From positions 62,001 to 126,000 of the forward strand of contig NZ_JAGGPU010000008.1 in the NCBI RefSeq assembly GCF_018613605.1: a stretch of 64,000 bases of DNA. Direction: 5' to 3'. The DNA is from Pedobacter sp. ISL-64. GTDB taxonomy: Bacteria > Bacteroidota > Bacteroidia > Sphingobacteriales > Sphingobacteriaceae. The translations under genes and the position numbers were made by a program. Below are positions 8,653 to 18,387 of this stretch, piece by piece; positions within the stretch are counted from its first letter, which is position 1; each line of letters opens with the position of its first letter. The notes beneath the pieces are model-generated. The model had not been told where the DNA came from and made no database searches. It worked only from the letters and a program-made list of their open reading frames with translations.

Positions 8653-9597
8653 TTAAAGTGTTTCTAAAGCCTTTAAAACATTGGTTTCAATACGGCTAGA
8701 AATTGCATCAGCATCAGCTTTTATAAAGGTCTCTCCTACAATTTGTTCGTAAAGTTCGATGTAACGTTCTGAAATTGAATTTACAATTTCAGGTGTCATT
8801 TCTGGCACAACCTGACCATCTTTCCCCTGAAAACCATTTTCGATTAACCATTTTCTCACAAATTCTTTTGAAAGTTGCTTTTGTGGCTCATTATTATTCT
8901 GGCGGTCCTGATATCCTTCTGCATAAAAATAGCGTGAAGAATCTGGTGTATGTATTTCGTCAATCAAATAAATTACGCCATCAGCAGTGCCGAACTCGTA
9001 TTTCGTATCCACTAAAATCAATCCGCTTTTTGCAGCAATCTCAGTTCCGCGTTGATATAGTGCGTAAGTATATTCTTCTAATTTGTCGTAGTCTGTTATA
9101 GAAACAATGCCTTTTGCTAAAATATCTTCTTTTGAAATGTCTTCATCATGCCCTACCGAAGCTTTTGTGGTTGGAGTAATAATGGGCTGAGGTAGTTTAT
9201 CGTTTTCTTTTAATCCATCAGGTAGAGAAACACCACACACTGAACGTTTTCCTGCGCTATATTCGCGCCATGCATGACCGGCCAAGTAACCTCTAATTAC
9301 CATTTCAACCTTAAAAGGCTCACAGATACGGCCAATCGTAACCATTGGATCTGGCACATCTAAAACCCAGTTAGGAACGATATCCTGGGTAGCTGCTAAA
9401 AATTTAGCTGCAATTTGATTTAATACCTGTCCTTTAAATGGAATGGCTTCAGGTAATACTACATCAAAAGCAGAAATACGGTCTGACACCACCATTACCA
9501 TAAACTGGTCGGCAATAGTATATACATCGCGAACTTTACCTTTGTAAAAATTACTTTGATTTGGGAAATTGAAATGAGTTTCTTTTAGTGCTTTCAT
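8653..9597 (-). CDS. purC: Phosphoribosylaminoimidazole-succinocarboxamide synthase
   Basis: 314 residues, in the longer SAICAR synthetase class. Visible hallmarks: [11 protein letters not shown] near the start, [38 protein letters not shown], and [10 protein letters not shown]. The enzyme ligates aspartate to CAIR using ATP, in the IMP branch of purine synthesis. No other pur genes are adjacent and no purine riboswitch aptamer is visible upstream. The ATG at 9597 is the first in frame. Upstream lies a word-repeat spacer. Confidence 0.96.
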   Translation of the reverse strand: MKALKETHFNFPNQSNFYKGKVRDVYTIADQFMVMVVSDRISAFDVVLPEAIPFKGQVLNQIAAKFLAATQDIVPNWVLDVPDPMVTIGRICEPFKVEMVIRGYLAGHAWREYSAGKRSVCGVSLPDGLKENDKLPQPIITPTTKASVGHDEDISKEDILAKGIVSITDYDKLEEYTYALYQRGTEIAAKSGLILVDTKYEFGTADGVIYLIDEIHTPDSSRYFYAEGYQDRQNNNEPQKQLSKEFVRKWLIENGFQGKDGQVVPEMTPEIVNSISERYIELYEQIVGETFIKADADAISSRIETNVLKALETL

Positions 9598-9619
9598 GAG
9601 GGGATAAAAATAGGAAAAA

Positions 9620-9700
9620 AGTCCGAAAGTCGGAAAGTCTTTAGTCCATAGTCCACAGTCGATTTAGACTCAAGACTATAGACTATTGACTCGGGACTCT
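9620..9700. repeat. Short-word permutation spacer (AGTC/GACT words)
   Basis: Between purC and phoH. The sequence is built from repeats of AGTC, GACT, CTATAG and near copies (for example AGTCCATAGTCCACAGTC, then GACTATAGACTATTGACTC). It is neither coding nor a single clean hairpin. Similar texture is seen at 27985-28101, 29037-29110 and 34224-34300. Confidence 0.5.
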
Positions 9701-9701
9701 T

Positions 9702-10661
9702 CTATTGAATATCGCCGTAAGCTTTCAGGATATCTTTCACTAGTTTATGTCTTACCACATCTTCACCGCTTAAGTAAATAATATCGATGCCTTTAATATC
9801 TTCTAAGATCCTTAAGCCGTTAAATAAACCCGACATCTGTTTTTTAGGCAAATCGATCTGTGTAACGTCGCCAGTGACAATAAATTTAGCTGTTGGTCCC
9901 ATACGGGTTAAAAACATTTTCAACTGCATATCGGTGGCATTTTGCGCCTCATCTAAAATAACGAAACAGTTATCTAGAGTACGTCCGCGCATAAATGCCA
10001 GTGGCGCAATTTCTATCGTACGGTTTTCGATGTAGAATTTCAATTTCTCTGCAGGAATCATATCATCCAAGGCATCGTAAAGTGGACGTAAATATGGATC
10101 GATTTTTTCTTTTAAATCGCCAGGTAAGAAACCAAGGTTCTCCCCTGCTTCGACCGCCGGACGGGTTAAAATAATCCGTTTAATTTCTTTATTCTTTAAT
10201 GCCCTAACAGCCAAAGCAACGGCGGTATATGTTTTTCCGGTTCCAGCGGGCCCAATTGCAAATAGGATATCATTTTTAGCAATACTGCTTACCATTTTGC
10301 GCTGATTAGCGGTTCTTGCCTTAACTAAAAGGCCGTTGGTACCAAAAACAATTACTTCTCCACCGCCTCCGGTAGGTTGTTCTACATCTTTTTTTACTAC
10401 ACCGGCTGCTTTTGCACCTAGTATAGATTCTACGTCGTTATTGGTGAGTGAGCTATATTTCTCGAGGTGTGCAATAAGCTGGTTAAACTTATCCTCGAAA
10501 GCCTTAAGTTCCTGTTCATCACCGAGAACCTTAACATCACTACCTCTCGCTACCAGTTTCAACTTCGCGAAAGCACCTTTAATCATTTCGTAATTCTCGT
10601 TATTCGGCCCCCAAAAGTGAGCAGGATTTACGGTATCCAGAGTTAATTTTAATTCGTTCAA
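9702..10661 (-). CDS. phoH: PhoH family ATPase
   Basis: 319 residues. The Walker A motif GPAGTGKT is at about residues 137-144, Walker B is in NCFVILDEAQNATDMQLKMF, and RMGPTAKFIVTGDVTQIDLP follows, as in PhoH/PhoL proteins. These are cytoplasmic ATPases linked to RNA metabolism and ribosome maturation (often beside ybeY, which is not seen here). The start is TTG (MNELKLTLDTVNPAHF follows); there is no nearby ATG that retains the conserved N-terminus. It is divergent from the SAM hydrolase gene, with 103 bases between the two starts. Confidence 0.92.
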   Translation of the reverse strand: MNELKLTLDTVNPAHFWGPNNENYEMIKGAFAKLKLVARGSDVKVLGDEQELKAFEDKFNQLIAHLEKYSSLTNNDVESILGAKAAGVVKKDVEQPTGGGGEVIVFGTNGLLVKARTANQRKMVSSIAKNDILFAIGPAGTGKTYTAVALAVRALKNKEIKRIILTRPAVEAGENLGFLPGDLKEKIDPYLRPLYDALDDMIPAEKLKFYIENRTIEIAPLAFMRGRTLDNCFVILDEAQNATDMQLKMFLTRMGPTAKFIVTGDVTQIDLPKKQMSGLFNGLRILEDIKGIDIIYLSGEDVVRHKLVKDILKAYGDIQ

Positions 10662-10764
10662 ACTGTAGTATTTTAAAAAGTTATCGGGGTATATTAATTA
10701 AAATTTGAATATTTGCAGACGCTTAGGCCCGTACACAAGAATAAGCAATAATAATGAATTTTTA

Positions 10765-11544
10765 ATGGGGATAATTACTTTAACAACAGATTTAGGTTCA
10801 AAAGATTTTTACCAGAGTGCCCTTAAAGGTAGTCTGTTGAGTCTTATGCCTAATGTTAATTTAGTTGATATTACTCACGAGGTTCCATCATTCAATATTT
10901 CGTACGCAGCCTTTGTGCTAAAAAACGCTTATCCTTACTTTCCGAAGAATACGGTGCACTTAATCGGTATCGATTCTGTATACAGTGAAAACACCAAATA
11001 TATTGCTGTAAAGCACCGTGATCACTTTTTTGTAGGGGCTGATAATGGTATTTTTTCCCTTCTTTTTGACGATGTTCCAGAAGATGTGGTAGAGCTGAAC
11101 ATTATGCAGGATTTGAAATATCTACACTTTCCCCTGGTTGATATTTTTGTTAAAGCAGCAACGCATTTAGCCAAAGGTGGCAAACTGAAAGACATCGGTT
11201 TACCTGTAGCAGAAATTGAACAGAAGATGCTTTTACACCCTGTGATAGAACGAGATGTGATCCGTGGTAGTGTGGTATATATTGATACTTTTTGCAATGT
11301 AATCACCAACATTACTAAAGATCTTTTCACCAAAATACAGAAGAACAGGGACTTTACTTTATACTTTAGAAAAAGCGAAACCATTACGCAATTGAGCTGG
11401 CATTACAATGAAGTACAGGAAGGCGAAAAACTTTGCCTGTTCGGGATTAGTAACCACTTGGAAATTGCGATTAATAAAGGTAAAGCCAGTGGTTTATTAG
11501 GTTTGCATTTAGGTGATATTGTACGGGTGGAGTTTCATCCTTAG
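10765..11544 (+). CDS. SAM hydroxide adenosyltransferase / SAM hydrolase (DUF62)
   Basis: 259 residues from the ATG at 10765, which gives the family start MGIITLTTDLGSKDFYQS; the frame is open 60 bases further up to a TTG, but that extension has no family resemblance. Conserved points include the Asp in TTDLGSKDFY, the DITHEVP loop and FVGADNGIFS. The family hydrolyses S-adenosylmethionine to adenosine and methionine and is related to fluorinases and chlorinases; the halide-specific loop of true halogenases was not recognised. It is divergent from phoH. Confidence 0.87.
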   Translation: MGIITLTTDLGSKDFYQSALKGSLLSLMPNVNLVDITHEVPSFNISYAAFVLKNAYPYFPKNTVHLIGIDSVYSENTKYIAVKHRDHFFVGADNGIFSLLFDDVPEDVVELNIMQDLKYLHFPLVDIFVKAATHLAKGGKLKDIGLPVAEIEQKMLLHPVIERDVIRGSVVYIDTFCNVITNITKDLFTKIQKNRDFTLYFRKSETITQLSWHYNEVQEGEKLCLFGISNHLEIAINKGKASGLLGLHLGDIVRVEFHP

Positions 11545-11598
11545 ATGTGGTCAAAGCAGAAACACTGAGGCTAGATTTAGCAAATAATAAAAAGTGGT

Positions 11599-11669
11599 CG
11601 TCATGCTGTCCCGAATTTTCGGGATCAGCATCTATCTTGAAAAGACTCTGGAATAAATTCAGAGTGACG
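11599..11669. repeat. Intergenic palindromic repeat (CGTCA...TGACG family)
   Basis: 71 bases with termini CGTCATGCTG and GAGTGACG. It contains two hairpin-forming units: TCCCGAATTTTCGGGA and CTCTGGAATAAATTCAGAG. It lies between the SAM hydrolase and the next small gene. Same family as the copies at 12474, 18109, 18817 and 32606. Confidence 0.75.
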
Positions 11670-11712
11670 AAATACAACAAAACAACTACTACCCTTTTCA
11701 CGTTTATACCGC

Positions 11713-12237
11713 ATGAAGAAATATTTTTATCTGTTCTCTTTTTTAATGCTGAACCTGCATGTCTTTGCACAGCAAGATACCACTGCCTATACTGCTCAGC
11801 GTGCTAAAGTAAATTCGTTACTTGCAGAAAGAAGTACCAAGTTTGGCCAGTATGATGAAAGTTTAAATCAACGAACTGGAATATTCGGATGGCAAACCAA
11901 ACGTGATATTAAAAATTCCAATGAAATTCTTCGCCAGGTAGTTTTAACCGACAACAATATTTTCAAAGAGCTGAAAGTATTGATGGATTATAAAGATTTG
12001 CAGAACCAGCAGAAAGTAGCTGTGGCGGATAATTCTCAGGAACGCTTGGAACGTTATATGCAAACCATTAGAAAACTACAGGATCAGAACGCGCAGCTCA
12101 AAGAAGATTTAGAGAAAAAGAATAAAGGAGGTTTATCAACCTACATCATCGCCTTTTTGATTTTAGTAATGGCAGGTGGATTTTATTTCTTCAGTAAAAA
12201 ACTTCAGGGATATAAAACTGCTAAAATCAGCTCTTAA
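11713..12237 (+). CDS. Exported coiled-coil protein with C-terminal membrane anchor, unknown function
   Basis: 174 residues. A signal peptide (MKKYFYLFSFLMLNLHVFAQ) is followed by a soluble, strongly helical region with a coiled coil around residues 105-138 (Gln/Glu/Lys/Leu rich), and a single C-terminal membrane segment (about 142-161, YIIAFLILVMAGGFYFF) with a short basic tail. The layout places the body in the periplasm, anchored in the inner membrane. I do not recognise a named domain. It is followed 53 bases later by a 48-residue gene on the same strand. Confidence 0.7.
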   Translation: MKKYFYLFSFLMLNLHVFAQQDTTAYTAQRAKVNSLLAERSTKFGQYDESLNQRTGIFGWQTKRDIKNSNEILRQVVLTDNNIFKELKVLMDYKDLQNQQKVAVADNSQERLERYMQTIRKLQDQNAQLKEDLEKKNKGGLSTYIIAFLILVMAGGFYFFSKKLQGYKTAKISS

Positions 12238-12290
12238 AATTCCAATCGGATTTTAGCCGCTTTGCAACCAGTAAAAGCAATAGACAAATT

Positions 12291-12437
12291 ATGAAAAAAG
12301 GACTGTTTAAAATCTTGGTGAAGATAAATAAGGCGCTTTTACCAAGTTTGTATAAAAAAGATCCGAATAAGCTTACTACTTTTCAGAAGGCGATTTTGGG
12401 TTACCGTTATTGGGTGCTAACGAATGCGTTAGATTAA
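12291..12437 (+). CDS. 48-residue conserved microprotein (sometimes mislabelled SsrA-binding protein)
   Basis: ATG to TAA, 48 residues, beginning MKKGLFKILVKINKALLPSL and ending GYRYWVLTNALD. I recall similar ~50-residue proteins in Bacteroidota with the pattern basic start, KINK-LLPS, a Lys-rich middle, F-Q-AI-G-R-Y and a final LD; databases often call them SsrA-binding protein, which the length (SmpB is ~150 residues) does not support. Strongly basic, no membrane segment. A terminator begins 3 bases after its stop, which supports a real transcript end. Function unknown. Confidence 0.65.
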   Translation: MKKGLFKILVKINKALLPSLYKKDPNKLTTFQKAILGYRYWVLTNALD

Positions 12438-12439
12438 AA

Positions 12440-12466
12440 AAAGACCAATCTTAGATTGGTCTTTTA
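12440..12466 (+). terminator. Terminator after the 48-residue gene
   Basis: Arms AAGACCAAT / ATTGGTCTT (12441-12449 and 12455-12463), 5-base loop, then a short T run. It directly follows the stop codon at 12437. Confidence 0.8.
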
Positions 12467-12473
12467 TAAAACT

Positions 12474-12535
12474 CGTCATGCTGAATTTATTTCAGCATCT
12501 GTTTTGAAAGACCCCGAAACAAGTTCGGGGTGACG
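12474..12535. repeat. Intergenic palindromic repeat (CGTCA...TGACG family)
   Basis: 62 bases starting CGTCATGCTG and ending GGGGTGACG. Two hairpin units: TGCTGAATTTATTTCAGCA and ACCCCGAAACAAGTTCGGGGT. It lies between two convergent genes, between the terminator and the end of serA. Confidence 0.8.
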
Positions 12536-12545
12536 GCAATAATGT

Positions 12546-13496
12546 TTATTTTTTAAAATGCTCAATAATCAACGTTGCCAGTTCCGTACCAATACGTTCT
12601 TGTGCTTCGTTGGTTGATGCGCCAATATGTGGTGTTAAAGAGATTTTTGGATGGGTTAAAATTTCTGCCAATGGTGTAGGCTCGTTATCGAAAACATCTA
12701 AACCAGCGAAAGAAACTTTACCAGAATTTAGCGCTTCAATTAAAGCTGGCTCATCAATTGTTCCACCGCGTGAACAGTTTACAATACCTACTCCGTTTTT
12801 CATTTTAGCAAATTCTTCTGCACCTAAAATCGGTTTATCAGCAAATGGAGTATGTAAACTAAAGAAATCACTTCCTGTAATTACCTCCTCCAATGAAACC
12901 GTTTTAATTGGAATACTTACTGACTTTCCACCTTGGAATTTTAAAGTAATTTCAGATTCTGAAGGATATAAATCGTAAGCCAAAACATTCATACCTAAGC
13001 CTAAAGCCACTTTTGCAGTAGCGCGACCGATACGACCGAAACCGATAATACCGATGGTTTTACCGCTTAATTCAGTTCCTTTAGCATAAGCTTTTTTCAA
13101 GTTATTGAATTGAGTAGAACCTTCTACAGGCATTTTACGGTTAGCATCCTGTAAGAATCTGATACCTGTAAATAAGTGAGAAAACACCAATTCGGCAACT
13201 GATAATGAAGATGCAGCTGGTGTGTTTACAACATTAACACCTTGACTACGTGCGTATTCAACATCGATATTATCCATTCCCACCCCACCTCTACCAATTA
13301 ATTTGATATTGGGTACAGCATCAATTAATTCTTTTCTAACTTTTGTTGCACTACGTACAGTAATGGCATCATAGTTTTTTAATGCTTCAGCTAATTTATC
13401 CTGAGGAACGGTTTCAGTATCAACCTGGAAACCTGCTTTTTCTAATAATTCTTTTCCGATCGGATCAATCCCATCGTTTGCTAATATTTTAATCAT
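12546..13496 (-). CDS. serA: D-3-phosphoglycerate dehydrogenase (short form)
   Basis: 316 residues: a D-isomer-specific 2-hydroxyacid dehydrogenase fold without the C-terminal ACT domain of E. coli SerA. NAD-binding motif in GIIGFGRIGRATAKVALG; catalytic Arg in NCSRGG, Glu in DVFDNEPTP and His in LTPHIGAST. It oxidises 3-phosphoglycerate to 3-phosphohydroxypyruvate, the first step of serine synthesis. The assignment to this substrate rests on the adjacent serC, 62 bases upstream on the same strand. Lack of the ACT domain suggests no serine feedback of the classical type. Confidence 0.92.
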   Translation of the reverse strand: MIKILANDGIDPIGKELLEKAGFQVDTETVPQDKLAEALKNYDAITVRSATKVRKELIDAVPNIKLIGRGGVGMDNIDVEYARSQGVNVVNTPAASSLSVAELVFSHLFTGIRFLQDANRKMPVEGSTQFNNLKKAYAKGTELSGKTIGIIGFGRIGRATAKVALGLGMNVLAYDLYPSESEITLKFQGGKSVSIPIKTVSLEEVITGSDFFSLHTPFADKPILGAEEFAKMKNGVGIVNCSRGGTIDEPALIEALNSGKVSFAGLDVFDNEPTPLAEILTHPKISLTPHIGASTNEAQERIGTELATLIIEHFKK

Positions 13497-13558
13497 TGTT
13501 ATTTATGATTACACAGATTAAAACGATTAGGTTGATAATCTGCAGTTATAATTAATTC

Positions 13559-14632
13559 TTAATTTGCTTTTGCTTGTTGTTCTTCAAATACCTGCATGGC
13601 ATCTACCAAAGCGTGTACGCTTGTAATTGGCAATGCATTATACATCGATGCACGGAAACCACCAACGCTTCTGTGCCCTTTAATACCCACAATACCTTGC
13701 TCTTCAGCATATTTCAAGAATGGTTTTTCCAATTCTGGGTTTTCCATTACGAAACAAATGTTCATTCTAGAGCGGTCTTCAACTGCACAAGTTCCTTTAA
13801 ACAATGGATTACGGTCGATTTCTCTGTAAAGTGCTTCAGCTTTTTGTTTGTTTTCTTTTTCAATCTCAGCAACACCACCTTTCGATTTTAACCAACGTAG
13901 ATTTAATAAAGCTACATAGATTGAGAAAACCGGAGGTGTATTGTACATCGAATCGTTATCGATATGCGATTGATAGTTCAACATAGATGGAATTTTACGG
14001 TCAATTTTTCCTAAAATTTCATTCTTAACAATAGCGATAGTTAAACCAGCAGGGCCTACATTTTTTTGAGCTCCGGCATAAATTAAATCAAATTTAGAAA
14101 CATCGATTACACGGCTCATAATATCAGAAGACATATCGCAAACAACCGGAATGTTTGTTTTAGGTACTTCGAAAAGCTCAGTTCCGTAAATGGTATTGTT
14201 TGAAGTATAGTGGAAATAAGCACTATCAGCAGGGATTTCAAAATCCTTTGGAATGAAAGTATAGTTCGCATCTTTAGATGAGGCAACTACATTCACATTA
14301 CCGATAAATTTAGCTTCTTTTAATGCTTTGGTTGCCCAAACGCCAGTGTCTAAATAACTTGCTGTTTGTCCATCGCCCAATAAATTCATCGGAACCATTG
14401 CAAACTGTAAACTTGCACCACCTTGTAAAAATAAAACGGAATAACCCGACGGCACATTTAATAATTCCTTTACCAACTTATCAGCTTCAGCAACAACTGC
14501 CTCAAATTCGGTTGTCCTGTGCGAAATTTCTAAAATTGATAATCCATCGTTAAAATCTAAAACAGCCTGAGCTGCTTGTTTAAACACTTCTTGAGGTAAA
14601 ATACAAGGGCCTGCGCCAAAATTATGCTTCAT
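13559..14632 (-). CDS. serC: Phosphoserine aminotransferase
   Basis: 357 residues, standard length. Starts [13 protein letters not shown] as SerC enzymes do; the PLP lysine is in [14 protein letters not shown], and substrate-binding regions include [10 protein letters not shown] and [16 protein letters not shown]. It transaminates 3-phosphohydroxypyruvate with glutamate to give phosphoserine; it can also act in pyridoxal phosphate synthesis in some bacteria. It is the upstream member of a serC-serA pair. The 218 bases upstream of it hold AT-rich sequence with no clear TAnnTTTG element. Confidence 0.96.
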   Translation of the reverse strand: MKHNFGAGPCILPQEVFKQAAQAVLDFNDGLSILEISHRTTEFEAVVAEADKLVKELLNVPSGYSVLFLQGGASLQFAMVPMNLLGDGQTASYLDTGVWATKALKEAKFIGNVNVVASSKDANYTFIPKDFEIPADSAYFHYTSNNTIYGTELFEVPKTNIPVVCDMSSDIMSRVIDVSKFDLIYAGAQKNVGPAGLTIAIVKNEILGKIDRKIPSMLNYQSHIDNDSMYNTPPVFSIYVALLNLRWLKSKGGVAEIEKENKQKAEALYREIDRNPLFKGTCAVEDRSRMNICFVMENPELEKPFLKYAEEQGIVGIKGHRSVGGFRASMYNALPITSVHALVDAMQVFEEQQAKAN

Positions 14633-14850
14633 CTTATTATATAATGTTTTATGGGCGTAAATGTAAAATTTTTAAAGCAGTTATGCCCACAAAATCGTAT
14701 CATAAAAAATTAAATTTTGTTAAAAATCTCGACAAAATTGAGCATTTTGTTGCAGTTTTTGCAAAAGAATTCGTTAATCAGAAAGACAAAAAGATAAAGA
14801 CTGATTTTTGTCAAACCTATTAATTTTTAAAAACTGATAGGTTTAGTAGT

Positions 14851-17277
14851 TTATGGCTTATTCTTCAACTTCACAATCAACTTGAGGTTAAACTGCCTGC
14901 CTGTTAAATAATTTGGAATGGCATATTGCACATTATCTACATCCTTAAGCCATAAGTAGGAAACTGTATTGTCGATATTCAACATATTAAAAACCTCAAA
15001 GAATAGAATAACCGAACTGAAATTTTTGTCCAAAAATTTGGGTTTGTGCAAAGCGGCGTCATCAAGGAAATCTTTAGAGAAACCGATATCTACCCGCTTG
15101 TATGATGGGATAAAAAACTTATCTAAATACCGTGGTGTTTGTGATGGACCAATCGGTAATCTTGAGCCATAAAGTGCGTTTAAGTGTACTTTATAAGTTG
15201 GACTATTTAATAATTTATCCTGGAAAAATATAGAGAAATTCAAACGCTGATCAGTTGGTCTTTTTAGATAGCCAGGATAAATTGTAGTTCCATTCTGGAT
15301 ATAACTATCTCCGATAATGTCTTCATTGGCATGCATAACCGACATTCTGAAATAAGAAACCAGATCCTTAACAAACTCACCGCCTATACTAAAATCGGCG
15401 CCATAAGCATAACCGCGCGAGACTTCATTCACCAGATATTTAATTCTCAGGTTATCTATTTTATACGGAATCAGTCGGTCAGAATATTTAAAATATGCCT
15501 CAGAAGTAAACTTTAGCCGCGTTCCAAAAGCATCGAAAGCGTATTCATAACCCAGAGAAGTGTTATAAGAACTCTGTGCCTTTTGATCGATATTTAATAC
15601 TCCGGAAAAATCACGAATGGTCCGGTATGAGGGTGGCTGTTTATAAACACCGGCAGAAAACCTTAAAATTTTATTGTTTGAATTGGGCCTGTAAGCAATT
15701 AACATCCTCGGACTGATCAATAGCTGTTTGCTTAACGAACTATATGTGGCGCGCGCTCCTAATTGCAACTCTGCAGAATTGGAAAGCGAATAGCTATCCT
15801 GAATGTAAGTACTGTAGTTTTTAATATCGATATTGTTTTGTATGTTGATTACATTTTGTAACGTGATATTTTTCGAATTGTTGGGCAAAATGAAGCCGGC
15901 AGAATCGGTATAATTATACTCATTCAACTGATCGTCGTAATTAGACTTATCAAATTTTATCCCCCAGGAAAAAACATGATTATTAAAATTCTGATCTACT
16001 TTTATTTCAGAAGCGAAAATCTGGGTATTTAAACTATTTCTTCCGTAATTATAATAGCTGCCAATGCCCCTGTTTTTCTTGATCACACCGAAATTTTCAG
16101 GAGAAAAAGTATTGTCTAATTCATCGAAGGTATAACTTCCATTAATATCGAAACGCTCCCTTTCAATGGTGTTGAAATAGCTATTGATAAACTTGATCAC
16201 CAGGTTTGGTTTAGGAGAATAAGTAGCGGTAACAGCACTTCCTACAGTTTGGTAATCGTCAATCTCCTGTCCGGTATAATCAACATTTAACCTTAGTGTT
16301 GTACTTAAAGTTCCAAACTGTGTTTCTCTATTGGTGGGCACCAATTTAAACTGACCAAGATTAAAACTGCCCAAAAAATTGATATTGAATTTTGATGAAA
16401 AATCATATTGATACAGCAATTGAGCATCGGCAAAATTTGGGCTATAACTCCCCTTTTCATCTTGTTTAATCAGTACACTAGAGTTGTTTTTATAGCGTAA
16501 ACCAGCCAAAAGGAAGCTGTTTTTGAATGTCTTTTTGGTTGTTAATGAGGTGTTTAAAAGGCTGGTACTAAAAATGGCTTGATTGCTATCCGGTTTATCG
16601 TATCTAATATCTAAGATTGAAGAAAGTTTATCGCCGTATTTTGCTTCAAAGCCACCTGCAGAGAATTTTGCTTTACTCACCAAGTCTGAATTGATAAAAC
16701 TTAATCCCTCCTGTTGCCCATTGCGGATCAACACTGGCCGGTTAATTTCCACATCATTGATGTAAATCAGATTTTCGTCGAAGTTACCTCCCCTAACGCT
16801 GTACTGGGCACTTAATTCGTTATTTGTAGATACACCTGGCAGGGTTTTGAGCATGGTTTCAAAATTGCCAGAAACCAATGGCATTGAAGAAACATCGGCA
16901 ATATTAATAGTGGTGGTGTTACTTAACTGGTTCTGTTTGTTGGTTATATTAACCTGCTCTAATTCATTGATGTTGGCAATTAAACTTACCTGTTTGATAA
17001 TCCGAGCCCCCGAGCGCTCACTAAATTTTACGGTTTGTGGCTGATAGCCCAAAAGCGAATATTTAATGCTAAACGTTTTTGATTTTGAATAAATGGTATA
17101 TACACCAAATTCATCAGTAACAGTTGATTGTGCCTGCCCTAAAACGATTACCGTAACCTGTGCCAAGGGTAACTTTTCATCGCTATAAACTATTCCTGAA
17201 ACCCTAACTAAAGGCTGCGCCACAGCAAAACTGCAACCAGCAATTAAAAGGAGAAGGGTTAGCCGAAATTTGAGCAT
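14851..17277 (-). CDS. TonB-dependent receptor with CarboxypepD-like N-domain
   Basis: 808 residues from ATG 17277 (the frame opens at a TTG four codons earlier). Signal peptide MLKFRLTLLLLIAGCSFAVA; a carboxypeptidase-regulatory-like domain (about 25-105, VSGIVYSDEKLPLAQVTVIV); a plug domain (about 110-225, with LPGVSTNNELSAQYSVRGG and IYINDVEINRP); and a 22-strand-type barrel to the end. It imports a ligand across the outer membrane using TonB energy. No SusD partner is adjacent, and it lacks the STN signalling domain, so it is not obviously part of a PUL. The substrate cannot be read from the sequence. Confidence 0.9.
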   Translation of the reverse strand: MLKFRLTLLLLIAGCSFAVAQPLVRVSGIVYSDEKLPLAQVTVIVLGQAQSTVTDEFGVYTIYSKSKTFSIKYSLLGYQPQTVKFSERSGARIIKQVSLIANINELEQVNITNKQNQLSNTTTINIADVSSMPLVSGNFETMLKTLPGVSTNNELSAQYSVRGGNFDENLIYINDVEINRPVLIRNGQQEGLSFINSDLVSKAKFSAGGFEAKYGDKLSSILDIRYDKPDSNQAIFSTSLLNTSLTTKKTFKNSFLLAGLRYKNNSSVLIKQDEKGSYSPNFADAQLLYQYDFSSKFNINFLGSFNLGQFKLVPTNRETQFGTLSTTLRLNVDYTGQEIDDYQTVGSAVTATYSPKPNLVIKFINSYFNTIERERFDINGSYTFDELDNTFSPENFGVIKKNRGIGSYYNYGRNSLNTQIFASEIKVDQNFNNHVFSWGIKFDKSNYDDQLNEYNYTDSAGFILPNNSKNITLQNVINIQNNIDIKNYSTYIQDSYSLSNSAELQLGARATYSSLSKQLLISPRMLIAYRPNSNNKILRFSAGVYKQPPSYRTIRDFSGVLNIDQKAQSSYNTSLGYEYAFDAFGTRLKFTSEAYFKYSDRLIPYKIDNLRIKYLVNEVSRGYAYGADFSIGGEFVKDLVSYFRMSVMHANEDIIGDSYIQNGTTIYPGYLKRPTDQRLNFSIFFQDKLLNSPTYKVHLNALYGSRLPIGPSQTPRYLDKFFIPSYKRVDIGFSKDFLDDAALHKPKFLDKNFSSVILFFEVFNMLNIDNTVSYLWLKDVDNVQYAIPNYLTGRQFNLKLIVKLKNKP

Positions 17278-17362
17278 TTTTAGTATCAAGACAAAAGTAT
17301 CAGGTATAAAGACTGTATGCGCCCCACCCTAAAAACAATTTAGCAATAAAACATTTAACAAT

Positions 17363-18034
17363 TTAAATATTTATAGCGCTAGTTGTCAAGCTTTTCATTT
17401 TAGAAATGGTTTCCGTTGGATTATCTGTTGCGAAAATTGCATTTCCAGCCACAAAAGCATTGGCACCTGCTGATACTAATGTAGCAATATTTTGCAAACC
17501 AACACCACCATCGATTTCAATTATTAGGTCTTCATTTACCCCTTTAATCAAAGCTTTTAAATCCTTTATTTTCTTGTAGGTATTATGGATAAAAGCTTGT
17601 CCACCGAAACCGGGATTAACCGACATAATAAGTACCAGATCAAGATCTGCAATTACATCCTGCAATAAGGTTACCGGAGTATGCGGGTTTAAAGCCACAC
17701 CGGCCTTGCAGCCTGATGCTTTGATTAACTGAATGGTTCTATGCAGATGTGTGCAGGCTTCGTAATGTACCGTGATTCTATCCGCTCCTGCTTTGGCAAA
17801 ATCTCCGATAAATTTATCAGGATCAATAATCATTAAATGAACATCTAATGGTTTACTAGCATGCTTTTTTACAGCAGCCATTACCGGGAAACCGAAAGAA
17901 ATATTTGGCACAAAAACACCATCCATCACATCAACGTGGAACCAATCGGCCTCACTTTGATTAATCATTTCAATATCGCGTTGCAAGTTGCCAAAATCGG
18001 CAGAAAGTATGGATGGGGCAATAATGTATTTCAT
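17363..18034 (-). CDS. rpe: Ribulose-phosphate 3-epimerase
   Basis: 223 residues, standard length. Family hallmarks: IIAPSILSADFGNL at the start, FHVDVMDGVFVPNISFG with metal ligands, PLDVHLMI, SVNPGFGGQ and IEIDGGVG. It interconverts ribulose 5-phosphate and xylulose 5-phosphate in the pentose phosphate pathway. It is transcribed in the same direction as, and just upstream of, the TonB-dependent receptor (85 bases), but functional linkage is unlikely. Confidence 0.96.
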   Translation of the reverse strand: MKYIIAPSILSADFGNLQRDIEMINQSEADWFHVDVMDGVFVPNISFGFPVMAAVKKHASKPLDVHLMIIDPDKFIGDFAKAGADRITVHYEACTHLHRTIQLIKASGCKAGVALNPHTPVTLLQDVIADLDLVLIMSVNPGFGGQAFIHNTYKKIKDLKALIKGVNEDLIIEIDGGVGLQNIATLVSAGANAFVAGNAIFATDNPTETISKMKSLTTSAINI

Positions 18035-18108
18035 ATTTAAGCTTTAATCCTTTTAATTCGGTAAATAAATTGTTATCATAATTTGTATCAGCAAAATCTA
18101 AAAACGAT

Positions 18109-18174
18109 CGTCACCCTGAATTCATTTCAGGGTCCTAACAACAAGAAAGATGCTGAAATAAATTCAGCATGACG
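18109..18174. repeat. Intergenic palindromic repeat (CGTCA...TGACG family)
   Basis: 66 bases, CGTCACCCTGAATTCATTTC to CAGCATGACG, with hairpin units ACCCTGAATTCATTTCAGGGT and TGCTGAAATAAATTCAGCA. It sits in the 353-base divergent gap between rpe and the small secreted protein gene (18035-18387). Apart from the repeat that gap shows only AT-rich sequence in which I see no gene. Confidence 0.8.
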
Positions 18175-18387
18175 AAGCGTGTACATATATATCGGATAAA
18201 TGTCCAATATTTCTGTAAACTTAGCTGCTTTTATAGTAAGAATGCAAGTTACAAAATCATTTTAAACAAATTAGGTTGCAACAAAAACCATGTCGATCAA
18301 AATAATACTATCTGTTCTGCTTTTCAAGAATAGCTTTATTGAAAAAAGAATCAGTTATTTTAGTAAAAAAAATAAAAACTATATCTT

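Noticed and set aside
10765..11544. Fluorinase/chlorinase rather than SAM hydrolase
   Set aside because: It has the DUF62 core, but I could not recognise the extra loop characteristic of halogenases, and housekeeping DUF62 proteins are far more common.
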